From assembly GCA_017695065.1 (NCBI GenBank), contig JADILZ010000040.1, positions 1-64,000 on the forward strand: a stretch of DNA of 64,000 nt. Reading direction: 5' to 3'. This DNA is from Candidatus Cryptobacteroides excrementipullorum. GTDB taxonomy: Bacteria > Bacteroidota > Bacteroidia > Bacteroidales > UBA932. Shown here one piece after another: positions 25,315-33,861 of this stretch. Under the pieces are notes generated by a model. It had not been told where the DNA came from. It was given only the letters and a program-made list of their open reading frames with translations, and did no database searches. Every line of letters starts with the position of its first letter. The stretch's first letter is position 1. Made by a program: the position numbers and the translations under genes.

Positions 25315-25617
25315 CTAGAGCGCACAGTCCTTTCCCGGATGCCAGTCAGGGCTGACGGTGCCTTTGTATTCGGGATGGCGGCTGAGCCAGATGACGGCGA
25401 AGCGGCATGTGGCGACAGGGCGGAGACCTTCATGTATGGCATAGTCATAGGTGGCTTTCACGAGCTCGGATGCTATGCCTCTGCCTCCGATTTCTTCCGG
25501 TACAATGGTATGCCGTATATCCAGCCCTCCATTCTCTATACGGTATGACACATGAGCTGTGTACCCATCGACTGTAGTGTAGAATCTGCCCTGTGCAGGC
25601 TCGTGAATTATAACCAT
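25315..25617 (-). CDS. Small GNAT-family acetyltransferase (YjdJ/COG2388-like)
   Basis: The 100-residue protein belongs to the short GNAT group, with a compact acetyl-CoA binding motif: IRHTIVPEEIGGRGIASELVK (Q/RxxGxG/A type), followed by PVATCRFAVIWLSRHPEYKG. Substrate unknown. It ends with CAL and is 10 nt downstream of a small charged gene on the same strand, so the two may be cotranscribed. Confidence 0.83.
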   Translation of the reverse strand: MVIIHEPAQGRFYTTVDGYTAHVSYRIENGGLDIRHTIVPEEIGGRGIASELVKATYDYAIHEGLRPVATCRFAVIWLSRHPEYKGTVSPDWHPGKDCAL

Positions 25618-25627
25618 GATCTATATT

Positions 25628-25798
25628 TTAACGGCTGTGCTGTGCTTCATCGGTTGCGCTGCTTTCCCTGCTTGCTTCTGCAAGTCTTTTACGGTAGTCA
25701 TCCATCCTTTTCTTCCATGCTGCGCGCCGGGCTTTTTCTGCGGCGGCTTTCCTTTCAAGATATTCCTCGTATTTCCTTTCCAGATAGTTGTCTGCCAT
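25628..25798 (-). CDS. Small charged coiled-coil protein
   Basis: The 56-residue protein begins MADNYLERKYEEYLERKAA and continues as a Lys/Arg/Glu-rich helix with coiled-coil character. It is not assigned to a named family. The start at 25798 is preferred because it gives the MADNYLE start and a -7 element lies 29 nt upstream; the longer ORF would begin in the promoter. It probably shares a transcript with the GNAT gene. Confidence 0.55.
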   Translation of the reverse strand: MADNYLERKYEEYLERKAAAEKARRAAWKKRMDDYRKRLAEASRESSATDEAQHSR

Positions 25799-25826
25799 TC
25801 CGTTGATATCTTTAGCCAATTTTGCC

Positions 25827-25834
25827 CAAATGTA
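25827..25834 (-). promoter_or_regulatory. -7 element for the small charged gene and GNAT
   Basis: The minus strand reads TACATTTG, matching TAnnTTTG, 29 nt before the ATG at 25798. Confidence 0.5.
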
Positions 25835-25936
25835 GTAAAGAGTTTTGACTTTCAATGTATTTTCGTTAAAAATCTGTTAAATATTTTATAAAAATGCTTA
25901 TTCACAGTATATTTACAACAAAAAAGCAGAAAACAG

Positions 25937-26758
25937 ATGAAAAACAATATTGTCATGGCTGCGGCATCAGTGTCGTTCGCCGCGGTGGTCTCCTGCGCTG
26001 GGCAGAAAGGGGACCCGGATGGGACATGTACATTGAAAGACGGTGATGTGACCCTCACGTGGATACAGGACAATGCAGAGGAACGTCTTATGGAACGCAC
26101 CCTTTTCCCGGATGCGCCCGACACTCTCGTTGAAAGTCTCGGCCTCCAGGACGGTATCCCTTCCACAGTGAGCGTGTTCCTTGCGGTGACTCCGGACGGG
26201 ATGATCCTGTTCGATACCGGGCTCGGCCTTCCAGACAGCCGGATGATCTCTTCGCTCAAGGCTTTGGGTGTAGAGCCGGAAGATATCGGCTACCTGTATT
26301 TGACGCACTTCCATGGAGACCATATAGGTGGTATGGTGAAGGACGGGGCTGCCGTTTTCCCTGAGGCCGTGGTATATGCTTCCAGGGAAGAATTTGATGC
26401 CTGGATGGCAATGCCTGCTCAGAAAAACGCCCTGGTGAGGGAGGCCATGGAAGTATACAGGGACAGACTTCATTTTTTCATGCCCGGTGATACCTTGCCT
26501 TGCGGAGTGCTTGCGGTCGGTGCCCCTGGTCATACTCCAGGGCATACTGTATACCGGCTTGGACAGTTCATTGTGGCCGGTGACCTGATGCACGGGGTGG
26601 CCCTGCAGATGGGGCATCCGGAGATAAGCGCATCCTATGATATGGATCCTGAGGAGGCGGCACGGACAAGGAAAATCATTCTTGAGTATGCTGCGGACAG
26701 CAGTCTTGTCTTGGCAGGGATGCACTTCCCGGCTCCGGCTTTTATCTTTCCGGAATGA
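25937..26758 (+). CDS. MBL-fold metallo-hydrolase lipoprotein
   Basis: The 273-residue metallo-beta-lactamase-fold enzyme has a lipoprotein signal (lipobox VVSC, Cys20). The metal site is intact: HFHGDH at 124-129, a further His in APGHTPGHT, and an Asp in VAGDLMHG. The layout (LFDTGLGLPDS, TPGHTVY) resembles the lactonase-like MBL group, but substrate is unknown. The lipobox predicts an envelope location. The vsr gene starts 25 nt downstream. Confidence 0.85.
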   Translation: MKNNIVMAAASVSFAAVVSCAGQKGDPDGTCTLKDGDVTLTWIQDNAEERLMERTLFPDAPDTLVESLGLQDGIPSTVSVFLAVTPDGMILFDTGLGLPDSRMISSLKALGVEPEDIGYLYLTHFHGDHIGGMVKDGAAVFPEAVVYASREEFDAWMAMPAQKNALVREAMEVYRDRLHFFMPGDTLPCGVLAVGAPGHTPGHTVYRLGQFIVAGDLMHGVALQMGHPEISASYDMDPEEAARTRKIILEYAADSSLVLAGMHFPAPAFIFPE

Positions 26759-26783
26759 AGCTTTTGATCTGGTACTGTGGATC

Positions 26784-27410
26784 ATGGCAGACAGGATGAC
26801 ACCGGAGCAGCGGCACAAGTGCATGTCGCATATCAGGGGCAGGGACACCGCACCGGAGATCCTTGTCCGGAAAGCTCTGTTCGCTTCAGGGTTCAGGTTC
26901 AGGGTGAATGTGGCTTCTCTTCCCGGTACACCTGACATAGTGCTCGGGAAATACCGTACTGCAGTTTTTGTGAACGGATGCTTCTGGCATGGACACGAGC
27001 ACTGCCGCCTCTATTCCATGCCGAAGACCAATACCGGATTCTGGACGCAGAAGATACAGAGGAACAGGCGCCGTGATGCAGCGGTGGCTGTCAGGCTTCA
27101 GGCCAGGGGATGGAAAGTGCTTACCGTATGGGAGTGCAGCCTGGATAGGGCCCGCAGGAAGAAGACACTGGAGACCCTTGAGGAGCAGATACGGCAGAAC
27201 GGGGAAGAGTATAAGGCGGAACTGGCCGCGAGAAAGGCCGCGCTGCAGGAGCGCAGGGCACGTACACTTTCGTCCAGGGAAAGGAAAAACGCCCTTTCCG
27301 GTGAGATTTATTCCAGGTACAGTATCCCGCGCAGGATAAGGAAGGCATCTGAAGATTTTGACTCCCTGTATGACAGCCCGGACGGGATGCGTGATGAGTG
27401 TCAGGACTGA
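26784..27410 (+). CDS. vsr: Very short patch repair endonuclease (Vsr), C-terminally extended
   Basis: Vsr nicks DNA at T:G mismatches made by deamination of 5-methylcytosine. The protein has MSHIRGRDTAPEILVRKALF, then LPGTPDIVLGKYRTAVFVNG with Asp51, the catalytic residue in E. coli numbering, and FWHGHEHC with His69 in the metal site. At 208 residues it is about 50 longer than typical Vsr; the extra C-terminal part is a charged helix (ELAARKAALQERRA). No cytosine methyltransferase is in the window. The end overlaps the convergent MFS gene by 10 bp. Confidence 0.9.
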   Translation: MADRMTPEQRHKCMSHIRGRDTAPEILVRKALFASGFRFRVNVASLPGTPDIVLGKYRTAVFVNGCFWHGHEHCRLYSMPKTNTGFWTQKIQRNRRRDAAVAVRLQARGWKVLTVWECSLDRARRKKTLETLEEQIRQNGEEYKAELAARKAALQERRARTLSSRERKNALSGEIYSRYSIPRRIRKASEDFDSLYDSPDGMRDECQD

Positions 27411-28660
27411 GCCTTTTCACCTTCCGGAGCTGATGGATTCCTTTTAAGCAGATCCGGGACCACTTTCTTCAGACAGTATATCGCGCCAGCCAGGCAGATA
27501 GCTCCTCCGACATACCCTATATATGAAATGCCTATCCCGTCGCATACAGAGCCTCCGATGAGTGCCCCTGTCCCAATCCCGATATTGTAGATGCCGGAAT
27601 ATATGGACATTGCCACTGCTGTCCCCTGGGGTGCATTCTGGATGATCTCAGACTGGAATACAAGGTTGTAGAAATTGATTGAGAATCCCCATAATATGCA
27701 CAGTATCACCGATGTCCATACATTGAATGATGCGACCTGGAGCAGGAGGAGGAAAACACAGATACCTGAGACAGCGGCCTTTATGAAGAAGCCCGGATGG
27801 GCGTCGTATTTTTTGGAAAAAATGAAGCTGCCTATCAGTCCTACTATCCCGAATATGGTCAGTACCAGTGTGATGCCGTTGTTTCCCATTCCGGCTACCT
27901 GGCCCAGGAACGGCTCAATGTAGCTGTATCCGGTAAAGTGTCCCGATATGGTGATGAGTGTGAGCAGGTATATCCCCAGCAGGGACGGGTTCTTGAGCAG
28001 GGCAGGGAGTTTCCTGAGGGAGAAGTTGCTCTCCCCGGGAGTTTTTTTAAGTACGGCGGCAAGTATTGCCAGTATGATGAGGGCAACGGCTGCTATGAGC
28101 AGGAATGTGACCCTCCATCCGACATAGATGCCTATTGCCCTGCCGAGCGGGAGCCCCACTATCATGGCGACAGAAGAGCCCGAGACTATTATGCCGAGCG
28201 CAGTGGACCTTTTACCTTCCGGTGCGAGCTTTACGGCCAGTGGGGTGACTATGGACCAGAATATTGCATGTGCACAAGCCACTCCCATCCTCGAGAGCAT
28301 GAGCATGTAGAAGTCGGATGCAAATCCTGACAGCACGTGGCTCACTGTGAACAGGGCGACTATCGAGAGCATGAGCTTCCGGCTTTCCGTCTTGGCGAAT
28401 ACCAGCATAAGAGGCAGTGAGGCCAGCGCCACGACCCAGGCATATACCGTGATCATCAGTCCTGCATGGGACTCGGAAATATGGAAGTCAGCTGCAATGT
28501 CTGAAAGAAGTCCGATGGGAATGAACTCGGACGTGTTGAATATGAATGTTGAAAAGGTAAGTCCTATCAGCGGAAGCCATGCCTTGAAGCCCGGTTTGCT
28601 CCCGTTTGCTGTCAAAGAGTCTGAAACAGAAGTTCTTTCTGCCGCGTTGTTATCATGCAT
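27401..28660 (-). CDS. MFS transporter, sugar-efflux (SotB)-like
   Basis: The 419-residue protein has 12 hydrophobic helices of the major facilitator superfamily. It carries the SotB/arabinose-efflux style N-terminus (TSEFIPIGLLSDIAADFHIS) and MITVYAWVVALASLPLML, ending in a hydrophilic tail. It likely exports sugars or drugs; no substrate can be assigned. A -7 element lies 27 nt upstream, and the 3' end overlaps vsr. Confidence 0.85.
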   Translation of the reverse strand: MHDNNAAERTSVSDSLTANGSKPGFKAWLPLIGLTFSTFIFNTSEFIPIGLLSDIAADFHISESHAGLMITVYAWVVALASLPLMLVFAKTESRKLMLSIVALFTVSHVLSGFASDFYMLMLSRMGVACAHAIFWSIVTPLAVKLAPEGKRSTALGIIVSGSSVAMIVGLPLGRAIGIYVGWRVTFLLIAAVALIILAILAAVLKKTPGESNFSLRKLPALLKNPSLLGIYLLTLITISGHFTGYSYIEPFLGQVAGMGNNGITLVLTIFGIVGLIGSFIFSKKYDAHPGFFIKAAVSGICVFLLLLQVASFNVWTSVILCILWGFSINFYNLVFQSEIIQNAPQGTAVAMSIYSGIYNIGIGTGALIGGSVCDGIGISYIGYVGGAICLAGAIYCLKKVVPDLLKRNPSAPEGEKAQS

Positions 28661-28687
28661 ATAAATCTACGTTTAAAAAAAAGCGTG

Positions 28688-28695
28688 CAAAGATA
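28688..28695 (-). promoter_or_regulatory. -7 element for the MFS gene
   Basis: The minus strand reads TATCTTTG, matching TAnnTTTG, 27 nt upstream of the MFS ATG. Confidence 0.55.
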
Positions 28696-28759
28696 AGAAA
28701 ATCTGCATACGAAATTCAGTTTTTTAAAGTGAACAGCATAAATAACAAAAACTCTTTAT

Positions 28760-28767
28760 TACATTTG
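28760..28767 (+). promoter_or_regulatory. -7 element for the FISUMP-like lipoprotein gene
   Basis: TACATTTG matches TAnnTTTG and lies 49 nt upstream of the ATG at 28817. Confidence 0.5.
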
Positions 28768-28816
28768 GACAAACTTTCTTTAAAAGGACAAATGGCTGAC
28801 AATTAACGATTATATT

Positions 28817-30010
28817 ATGAAGAAATTATTTGACTTACTGACCATGTCGGTGTTTGCTGTCATGCTGCCGGCAGGTGTTGCATTGATGTCATGTTCAAGC
28901 GATGATCCGGTCGATCCTGAATATGGGTCCGAAGATCCGGATGGAGAAGGCACTATTACAGAGGGGGACACGCTGCGTATGGTCGACCTTGGACTGAGCG
29001 TCTACTGGGCGGACAGGAATGTGGGGGCGGATTCCCCGTATGCTGCCGGCGATTATGTCGGTTCGGACGGAATGGATGACGTCAACATATCGAACTTGGT
29101 ACGGTACGTGACCGGGAAGACAGGTCGCAACTATTGGAAGATACCTGAGTGGAAACATGTGGAGGAGTTGTACGACCACTGTACTTTTGAAGAAATGCTA
29201 GTGGATGACGGGAGAGTCAAGGTCATGCATGTCACTGGCCCGAACGGTAATTCCATCGATTTGCCTATGGCCGGACATGAATACATGAACGATTATTCGT
29301 ACGTCAATTCGGTCGGTTACTATATTTACCGGAGGGAGTATTACAATATGGCCGGAAAGTGGTGCATTTACAGCGGGATTAGGGATAACTGGCTCTATTC
29401 CTGCTCATGTCCGGTGCGTCCGATAGCGTATAAAAGCGACACAGTTGCCTGGGAAGATTATTTCGGGGAAGTTCCGGATGCCGATGAGGCCGTGGATCTG
29501 GGCCTGTCTGTCAAATGGGCACCATGGAACATCGGTTCGGACAGGCCGGAGATATACGGGGGATTCTATGGATGGGGGGATCCGACGGGGAAACTCCATT
29601 CCGAAGATCCGGATGACTATCCTGTACGGGGAGAGTCAGGGAATTTGATCATTACCGATCTGGCCTTTGTAAAGTGGGGTGGTAACTGGCAGACTCCTAC
29701 CCGGGAGCAGATGGACGAGCTGCTGACCAAATGCGAATGGGAATGGATACTGCTTACGGGTACCAGCGGCTATCGTGTGACCGGACCTAACGGGAATTCC
29801 ATTTTCCTTCCTGCCGGAGGGTACCGTGAGGGTGAAGCGCGGAATAACCGGGAGACTGCAGGATGGTACTGGACGAAGACTAGGGAGCGGGGAAAATATG
29901 GTGACATGCGCTATTTCAGCCTGTTTTTTTCCGAAAGCAGTACCATGATGTATGATATGGGAGACCCGTATCTGGGCAAAAGCATACGGCCTGTCTATAA
30001 TGAGGAATAG
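28817..30010 (+). CDS. Lipoprotein with two FISUMP-like domains
   Basis: The 397-residue surface or periplasmic lipoprotein has a lipobox LMSCS (Cys26) followed by an acidic linker (DDPVDPEYGSEDPDGEG). Two tandem domains follow at about 56-205 and 225-397. Each opens with VDLGLSVYWA or VDLGLSVKWA and carries TGPNGNSI before a glycine-rich loop (LPMAGHEY, LPAGGYRE). This is the Bacteroidales FISUMP-like (major paralogous) family; function is unknown. Repeat R1 copy 2 begins 8 nt after the stop. Confidence 0.75.
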   Translation: MKKLFDLLTMSVFAVMLPAGVALMSCSSDDPVDPEYGSEDPDGEGTITEGDTLRMVDLGLSVYWADRNVGADSPYAAGDYVGSDGMDDVNISNLVRYVTGKTGRNYWKIPEWKHVEELYDHCTFEEMLVDDGRVKVMHVTGPNGNSIDLPMAGHEYMNDYSYVNSVGYYIYRREYYNMAGKWCIYSGIRDNWLYSCSCPVRPIAYKSDTVAWEDYFGEVPDADEAVDLGLSVKWAPWNIGSDRPEIYGGFYGWGDPTGKLHSEDPDDYPVRGESGNLIITDLAFVKWGGNWQTPTREQMDELLTKCEWEWILLTGTSGYRVTGPNGNSIFLPAGGYREGEARNNRETAGWYWTKTRERGKYGDMRYFSLFFSESSTMMYDMGDPYLGKSIRPVYNEE

Positions 30011-30018
30011 GGCGCATG

Positions 30019-30079
30019 CCTGCTCCTTAATAGGTAATTCGATGTAATTTAATGAATTAAATTCATCGAATTCACGTTT
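30019..30079 (+). repeat. 61-nt interspersed repeat R1, copy 2
   Basis: Matches 77-137 with three mismatches. Here it fills the whole gap between two convergent genes and abuts the TlpA-like stop codon (30081). GCATGCC precedes it, as in the island at 42.1 kb. Confidence 0.85.
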
Positions 30080-30080
30080 A

Positions 30081-31208
30081 TTACTTCTGGAACAGTTCGT
30101 CAAGTTTCTTGTACATGGCAGGATCTTCTCCGACAAATTTGGCTGCAATCTTCCCTTCCGGGTCAATGATGATCTTTGTCGGGTATCCCTGCACTCCGTA
30201 TGCGGTCACTATCTCTTTCCCGCTACCGTTGTAGAGGTTCGTCCACGGCAGTTCGTGCTCTGCGACACCGTTTTTCCATTTTTCCTCGGTGTCATTGCAG
30301 TCAATCCCCACAAATTCTATCCTGTCCTTGTATTTTGCGTAGTATTCTTTCATGTCAGGAATGCCTTTGATGCACCACCCGCACCATGTCCCCCAGAAGT
30401 CCAGGAGCACATATTTACCTTTGAACGAGGCCAGTGTCATGTATTCCCCGTCAAGATTCCTGAGCTTGAAATCAGGGGCCTGTACGCCCGGTTTCAGGCT
30501 TTCCCAGTTCTGCTTGCCCTGGAGTGAAGCCTTGTTGCTTGATATGAAACTCTCCAGCACCGGGGCGATGGCGCTGTTCTTCACGCTTTCGTCAAGCATT
30601 CCGTATGCTTCGATGCTTTCTTTTTCCGGCAGGAAGATTGTGGCATAGGCCGACGCGATGTTGGCCGGCTCCCTCTTGACGAGATTCATCCTTGCTTCGT
30701 CAAGCCTTTTTTCTGCCTCGCGGACCACTTCCCTGAGTGAATCTATTGCGGCTGCGTTACGGTTGTCGAAAGTATAGAGGCTGTTCCTTTCCTGCACCTT
30801 ATCCAGCCATTCCCTTTCTGCCTCCTTCATCTCCGTCTGCCTGTTCAGCGCATCATACAGTTCGGTACCGGACACTTCAGGCGCGTAGACATCGCCGGAT
30901 ATCGTCATCTTGTCCCCGGGCAGGAAAAGTATCCTCTTAGGGCACATTGTGATCATCTCGTTTTCGCTTTTCGGCTTCGGGAATAAATAGATGAAGCCGA
31001 CCGAATCGGGGATTGTCGTCTCGAAATACCCGTTCTTCAGTACGACTGTATCCAGCAACGAATTTCTCTTCCATGCTACCTGTATGAGCAGCGTGTCCCT
31101 GTCCATTTTCAGATTGCCCTTCAGGTTCGGGCCGTCATTCCCGCAGGAACTTAATATTGCTCCCGCCAATACTGCAGCCAGTGCAGCTTTCATTGATGTC
31201 AGATTCAT
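30081..31208 (-). CDS. TlpA-like thiol-disulfide oxidoreductase lipoprotein
   Basis: The 375-residue protein has a lipoprotein signal (ILSSC, Cys22), an N-terminal beta-rich DUF4369-like domain, a helical middle part, and a C-terminal thioredoxin fold with the active site WCGWC (Cys276 and Cys279) and a cis-Pro region GYPTKIIID. It probably acts in periplasmic disulfide or redox homeostasis. The start at 31208 is an ATG; an upstream reading uses TTG. Confidence 0.88.
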   Translation of the reverse strand: MNLTSMKAALAAVLAGAILSSCGNDGPNLKGNLKMDRDTLLIQVAWKRNSLLDTVVLKNGYFETTIPDSVGFIYLFPKPKSENEMITMCPKRILFLPGDKMTISGDVYAPEVSGTELYDALNRQTEMKEAEREWLDKVQERNSLYTFDNRNAAAIDSLREVVREAEKRLDEARMNLVKREPANIASAYATIFLPEKESIEAYGMLDESVKNSAIAPVLESFISSNKASLQGKQNWESLKPGVQAPDFKLRNLDGEYMTLASFKGKYVLLDFWGTWCGWCIKGIPDMKEYYAKYKDRIEFVGIDCNDTEEKWKNGVAEHELPWTNLYNGSGKEIVTAYGVQGYPTKIIIDPEGKIAAKFVGEDPAMYKKLDELFQK

Positions 31209-31238
31209 ATTCTTTTGTGCAATATTCAAAATAAAAAA

Positions 31239-31659
31239 GGCGGGACCGTAAGCCGGTTTCTGTTTTTGAATCTGCCATTTATCTGCGCAACCTACCCCCT
31301 GGCAACGGGCGGGCTACCCTTGATTGCCAGTATATTTGGTCTTGCAGCCCCCGGGACCGTACCCGGAGCATGTCACCATACTCCGTCGTGAGCCCTTACC
31401 TCGCGTTTTCACCCTTGCATCATGCAGATGCGGTTGTTTTCTGTTACGGTATCCACAAGATTGCTCCTGTCTGCGCTTTCCGCAGCGGGGTGCCCTGTGC
31501 TGTCCGGACTTTCCTCTATTGCGGGAAATATCGGCGCTTTTTGCGTTGCTGCTCGTTCTTCGCGTCCTCACAACCTTCAAGGTTGCTGGGGGGCTCAGAA
31601 CTCGCGCGCCTTGAAATCATCCGATATTTCTTCGCAATAGCGGCAGATCGTCCCGCCTT
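31239..31659 (-). ncRNA. rnpB: RNase P RNA (class A)
   Basis: Read on the minus strand, the segment has the RNase P signature GAGGAAAGTCCGGACAGC (31500-31516 region) and the 3' ACAGAAACCGGCTTACGG motif. The ends pair as P1: GGCGGGAC at the 5' end and GTCCCGCC at the 3' end, followed by a T-run, so the P1 helix doubles as the terminator. It is the catalytic RNA that trims tRNA 5' leaders. It lies between the OYE gene and the TlpA-like gene. The ends are estimated to within a few nt. Confidence 0.95.
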
Positions 31660-31667
31660 TTTGTATG

Positions 31668-32924
31668 CTATTTGTAGCCGAGCTTGCGCTCCATCCTGTC
31701 ATTCTGTCGGATGGTCTTCCGGACATCCCTCTCGAGGGCAGGTGTGATGTCCTTGCAGACCTTGTGGCATGCCATCTCGAGCGAATACATCCTTCCGATG
31801 CAGAAGTTGGTGTGCTCGCATCCGCTGCAGTGTCCTTCGTCGGCTTTCATCTTGTTCACGAAATCGGTGTCCTCCAGGACGGCACGGCCCATCTGGAGCA
31901 TCTCGAATCCGCTGTCAATCACTTTGTCTGCATCTTTCCTGGAAGTCACTCCTCCGACATAGACCAGAGGCATGCCCGGAAGCGCCTTCCTGAATTTCAG
32001 CGCATCCTCCATGAAGAAGAGCTTCCTGAAAGGTACGGTAGGGGACACTATCCTTCCACCGAGCCTTACGCCGAGCTTGAGCCACCACTGGCTCATCGGC
32101 ATGTAGTGTGCAATGGCCTTTACCGGGAACTGCCCTCTCATCACATACATCGGAGCCCTGCTCACGAATCCGCCGGAGAGCACCAGCGCGTCTGCCCCGC
32201 ATTTCTGCAGCTCCTTTGCAACCTCTATGCACTCATCGGTCTCCATTCCTCCCTTGAACCCGTCTCTGGTGTTCATCTTGACGAAGATGGCTACCTTTCC
32301 TTTCCCGGCCTCGACTACCGATGCCATGCACTCGCGCATGAAGCGCATCCTGTTGTCGAGCGACCCGCCGTATTCGTCTTTCCTGTGGTTTGTGTACGGT
32401 GAGAGGAACTGCGAGATGAGATATCCGTGCCCTGCGTGTATCTCCACAGCGTCGAATCCGGCTTCGATGGCGAGTCTGACAGCGTCGCCGTATGCCTTGA
32501 CCACTTCATCGATTTCCATCTTGTTCATTCCGTGGACGAAAGTAGGGGAGTACAGGTTGAACCCGCTGCTCGCACCGTAAGGCATGCACCCGCATATCCT
32601 CCTGTGGGACATGTTGCCGCAATGTCCGAGCTGGATGGATGCCTTGGCCCCTTCCGCATGTATTGCGTCTGTGAGCTTCTTCAGCTCCGGAACTATCTCT
32701 TTCCTCATCCACAGCTGCCTTTCGAATGAAAGGCCGCTGCGGCAAACTGCCGCATATGCTACGGTAGTCATTCCGATTCCTCCCCTTGCTACAGCCGTAT
32801 GGTAGTCGAAGAGTGATTTTGAGGGGGAATTGTGCTCGCACATCCCTTCAAAGGCTGCAGAACGTATTGTCCTGTTCCTCAATTCTACAGGCCCTATCTT
32901 AAAGGGCGTAAACAATTCGCTCAT
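31668..32924 (-). CDS. NADH:flavin oxidoreductase (Old Yellow Enzyme family)
   Basis: The protein is an FMN TIM-barrel reductase of the OYE/2,4-dienoyl-CoA reductase group: FTPFKIGPVELRNRTIRSA, IQLGHCGNM, VEIHAGHGYLISQFLSP, the substrate-side QFLSPYTNHRKDEYGG, and VKMNTRDGF. The C-terminal CSGCEHTNFC...C pattern suggests a 4Fe-4S site. The SRD5A-like gene ends directly upstream. The ATG at 32924 gives the family start MSELFTPFKIG; an ATG at 32972 abuts the upstream stop and is possible. Such flavoenzymes reduce enones, including 3-oxo-delta4-steroids. Confidence 0.9.
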   Translation of the reverse strand: MSELFTPFKIGPVELRNRTIRSAAFEGMCEHNSPSKSLFDYHTAVARGGIGMTTVAYAAVCRSGLSFERQLWMRKEIVPELKKLTDAIHAEGAKASIQLGHCGNMSHRRICGCMPYGASSGFNLYSPTFVHGMNKMEIDEVVKAYGDAVRLAIEAGFDAVEIHAGHGYLISQFLSPYTNHRKDEYGGSLDNRMRFMRECMASVVEAGKGKVAIFVKMNTRDGFKGGMETDECIEVAKELQKCGADALVLSGGFVSRAPMYVMRGQFPVKAIAHYMPMSQWWLKLGVRLGGRIVSPTVPFRKLFFMEDALKFRKALPGMPLVYVGGVTSRKDADKVIDSGFEMLQMGRAVLEDTDFVNKMKADEGHCSGCEHTNFCIGRMYSLEMACHKVCKDITPALERDVRKTIRQNDRMERKLGYK

Positions 32925-32972
32925 GTCGTATTTGTCTTGTAGGCCGTGGCGTTTCCGCACGGTCATGTCCAT

Positions 32973-33752
32973 TTACCATATGAAAGGTATCAGGTTCTTC
33001 TTGTGAAGATTCCTGTATTCGTCACCGAATTCTTCCTCGTATTTTTCTGTCAGAGACTTTGCCCGCGGCGCGAGGTTGGCGAATGTCCAGAGCGCGAACA
33101 GCAGCCCGGCAGGAGACCATGTCAGTATGGCGTAGCCGATCCATTCGGTGAGTTCCCCGAAATAGTTGGCGGATGTGACATATTTGTACAGTCCTTTCCT
33201 GGGGATGTAGTGCCTGGTGTCTCCCGGTTTCCTGAGATGCCTTATGACATAGTCCGAATCCAGGTTGATCACCATGCCTGTGATGAAAAGCAGTGTGCCT
33301 ATTATGAACTGCGGGCTGGCGAGCCACTCCATTGTATATGTCCCGTCGGGGGCGTACTTGAACAGCCAGGCCCCGATGAAATACGAGTTGGCGGTGTTGA
33401 AAATCATTCCCATCAGCATGATTAGTACCGGCATCCGGCTTTTTCCCCTCATGAGCAGCGGGAATATGAAGGACCTCTGGAAATAATGCACCAGGAAGAG
33501 CCCTGCCATTATGTAAAGGACAGCCTTTTCGTTCCCTGTGCCTCCGGATGATGTCGCATGCCTCAGCGTGTAAAGGAGCATGAAAAGGAATGCGGGGCTT
33601 TCCATGAGGACCCACGCGACCTTGTTGCTGATTTTCGGGCCCCAGTGGGAGTTGGACAGGTAACCGTAGCCGGCCTTGAGGAAGAACAGTGCAATGAACA
33701 CTGCAACAGCAAGGACGGCCATCGCTGCCATCATTATATAATAGGTATTCAT
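32973..33752 (-). CDS. Steroid 5-alpha-reductase-like (SRD5A) membrane protein
   Basis: The 259-residue integral membrane protein has about seven hydrophobic segments. The C-terminal half is the 3-oxo-5-alpha-steroid 4-dehydrogenase domain: GLYKYVTSANYFGELTEWIG and EEEFGDEYRNLHKKNLIPFI, both strongly characteristic. It would reduce the delta4 double bond of 3-oxo-steroids or a related lipid enone with NADPH. The next gene downstream is an OYE-type reductase, separated by no bases or overlapping, so the two likely act on the same substrate class. The longer ORF upstream runs through the promoter and pyrG start and is not used. Confidence 0.86.
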   Translation of the reverse strand: MNTYYIMMAAMAVLAVAVFIALFFLKAGYGYLSNSHWGPKISNKVAWVLMESPAFLFMLLYTLRHATSSGGTGNEKAVLYIMAGLFLVHYFQRSFIFPLLMRGKSRMPVLIMLMGMIFNTANSYFIGAWLFKYAPDGTYTMEWLASPQFIIGTLLFITGMVINLDSDYVIRHLRKPGDTRHYIPRKGLYKYVTSANYFGELTEWIGYAILTWSPAGLLFALWTFANLAPRAKSLTEKYEEEFGDEYRNLHKKNLIPFIW

Positions 33753-33782
33753 TCTATCTGCGTTTCTGAGCCAAAAACGCTG

Positions 33783-33790
33783 CAAAGATA
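33783..33790 (-). promoter_or_regulatory. -7 element for the SRD5A-OYE pair
   Basis: The minus strand reads TATCTTTG, matching TAnnTTTG, 30 nt upstream of the ATG at 33752. Confidence 0.55.
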
Positions 33791-33821
33791 ATAAAGATTT
33801 TCGCAAATCACTTTTTTTGCC

Positions 33822-33829
33822 TACTTTTG
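33822..33829 (+). promoter_or_regulatory. -7 element for pyrG
   Basis: TACTTTTG matches TAnnTTTG, 32 nt upstream of the pyrG ATG. It is divergent from the SRD5A promoter. Confidence 0.55.
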
Positions 33830-33861
33830 TCCCCCTGTTAAATGAATTCACTTTTTTATCT

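Noticed and set aside
31370..31747. Several short frames over the RNase P RNA
   Set aside because: The segment is structurally conserved RNA, not coding.
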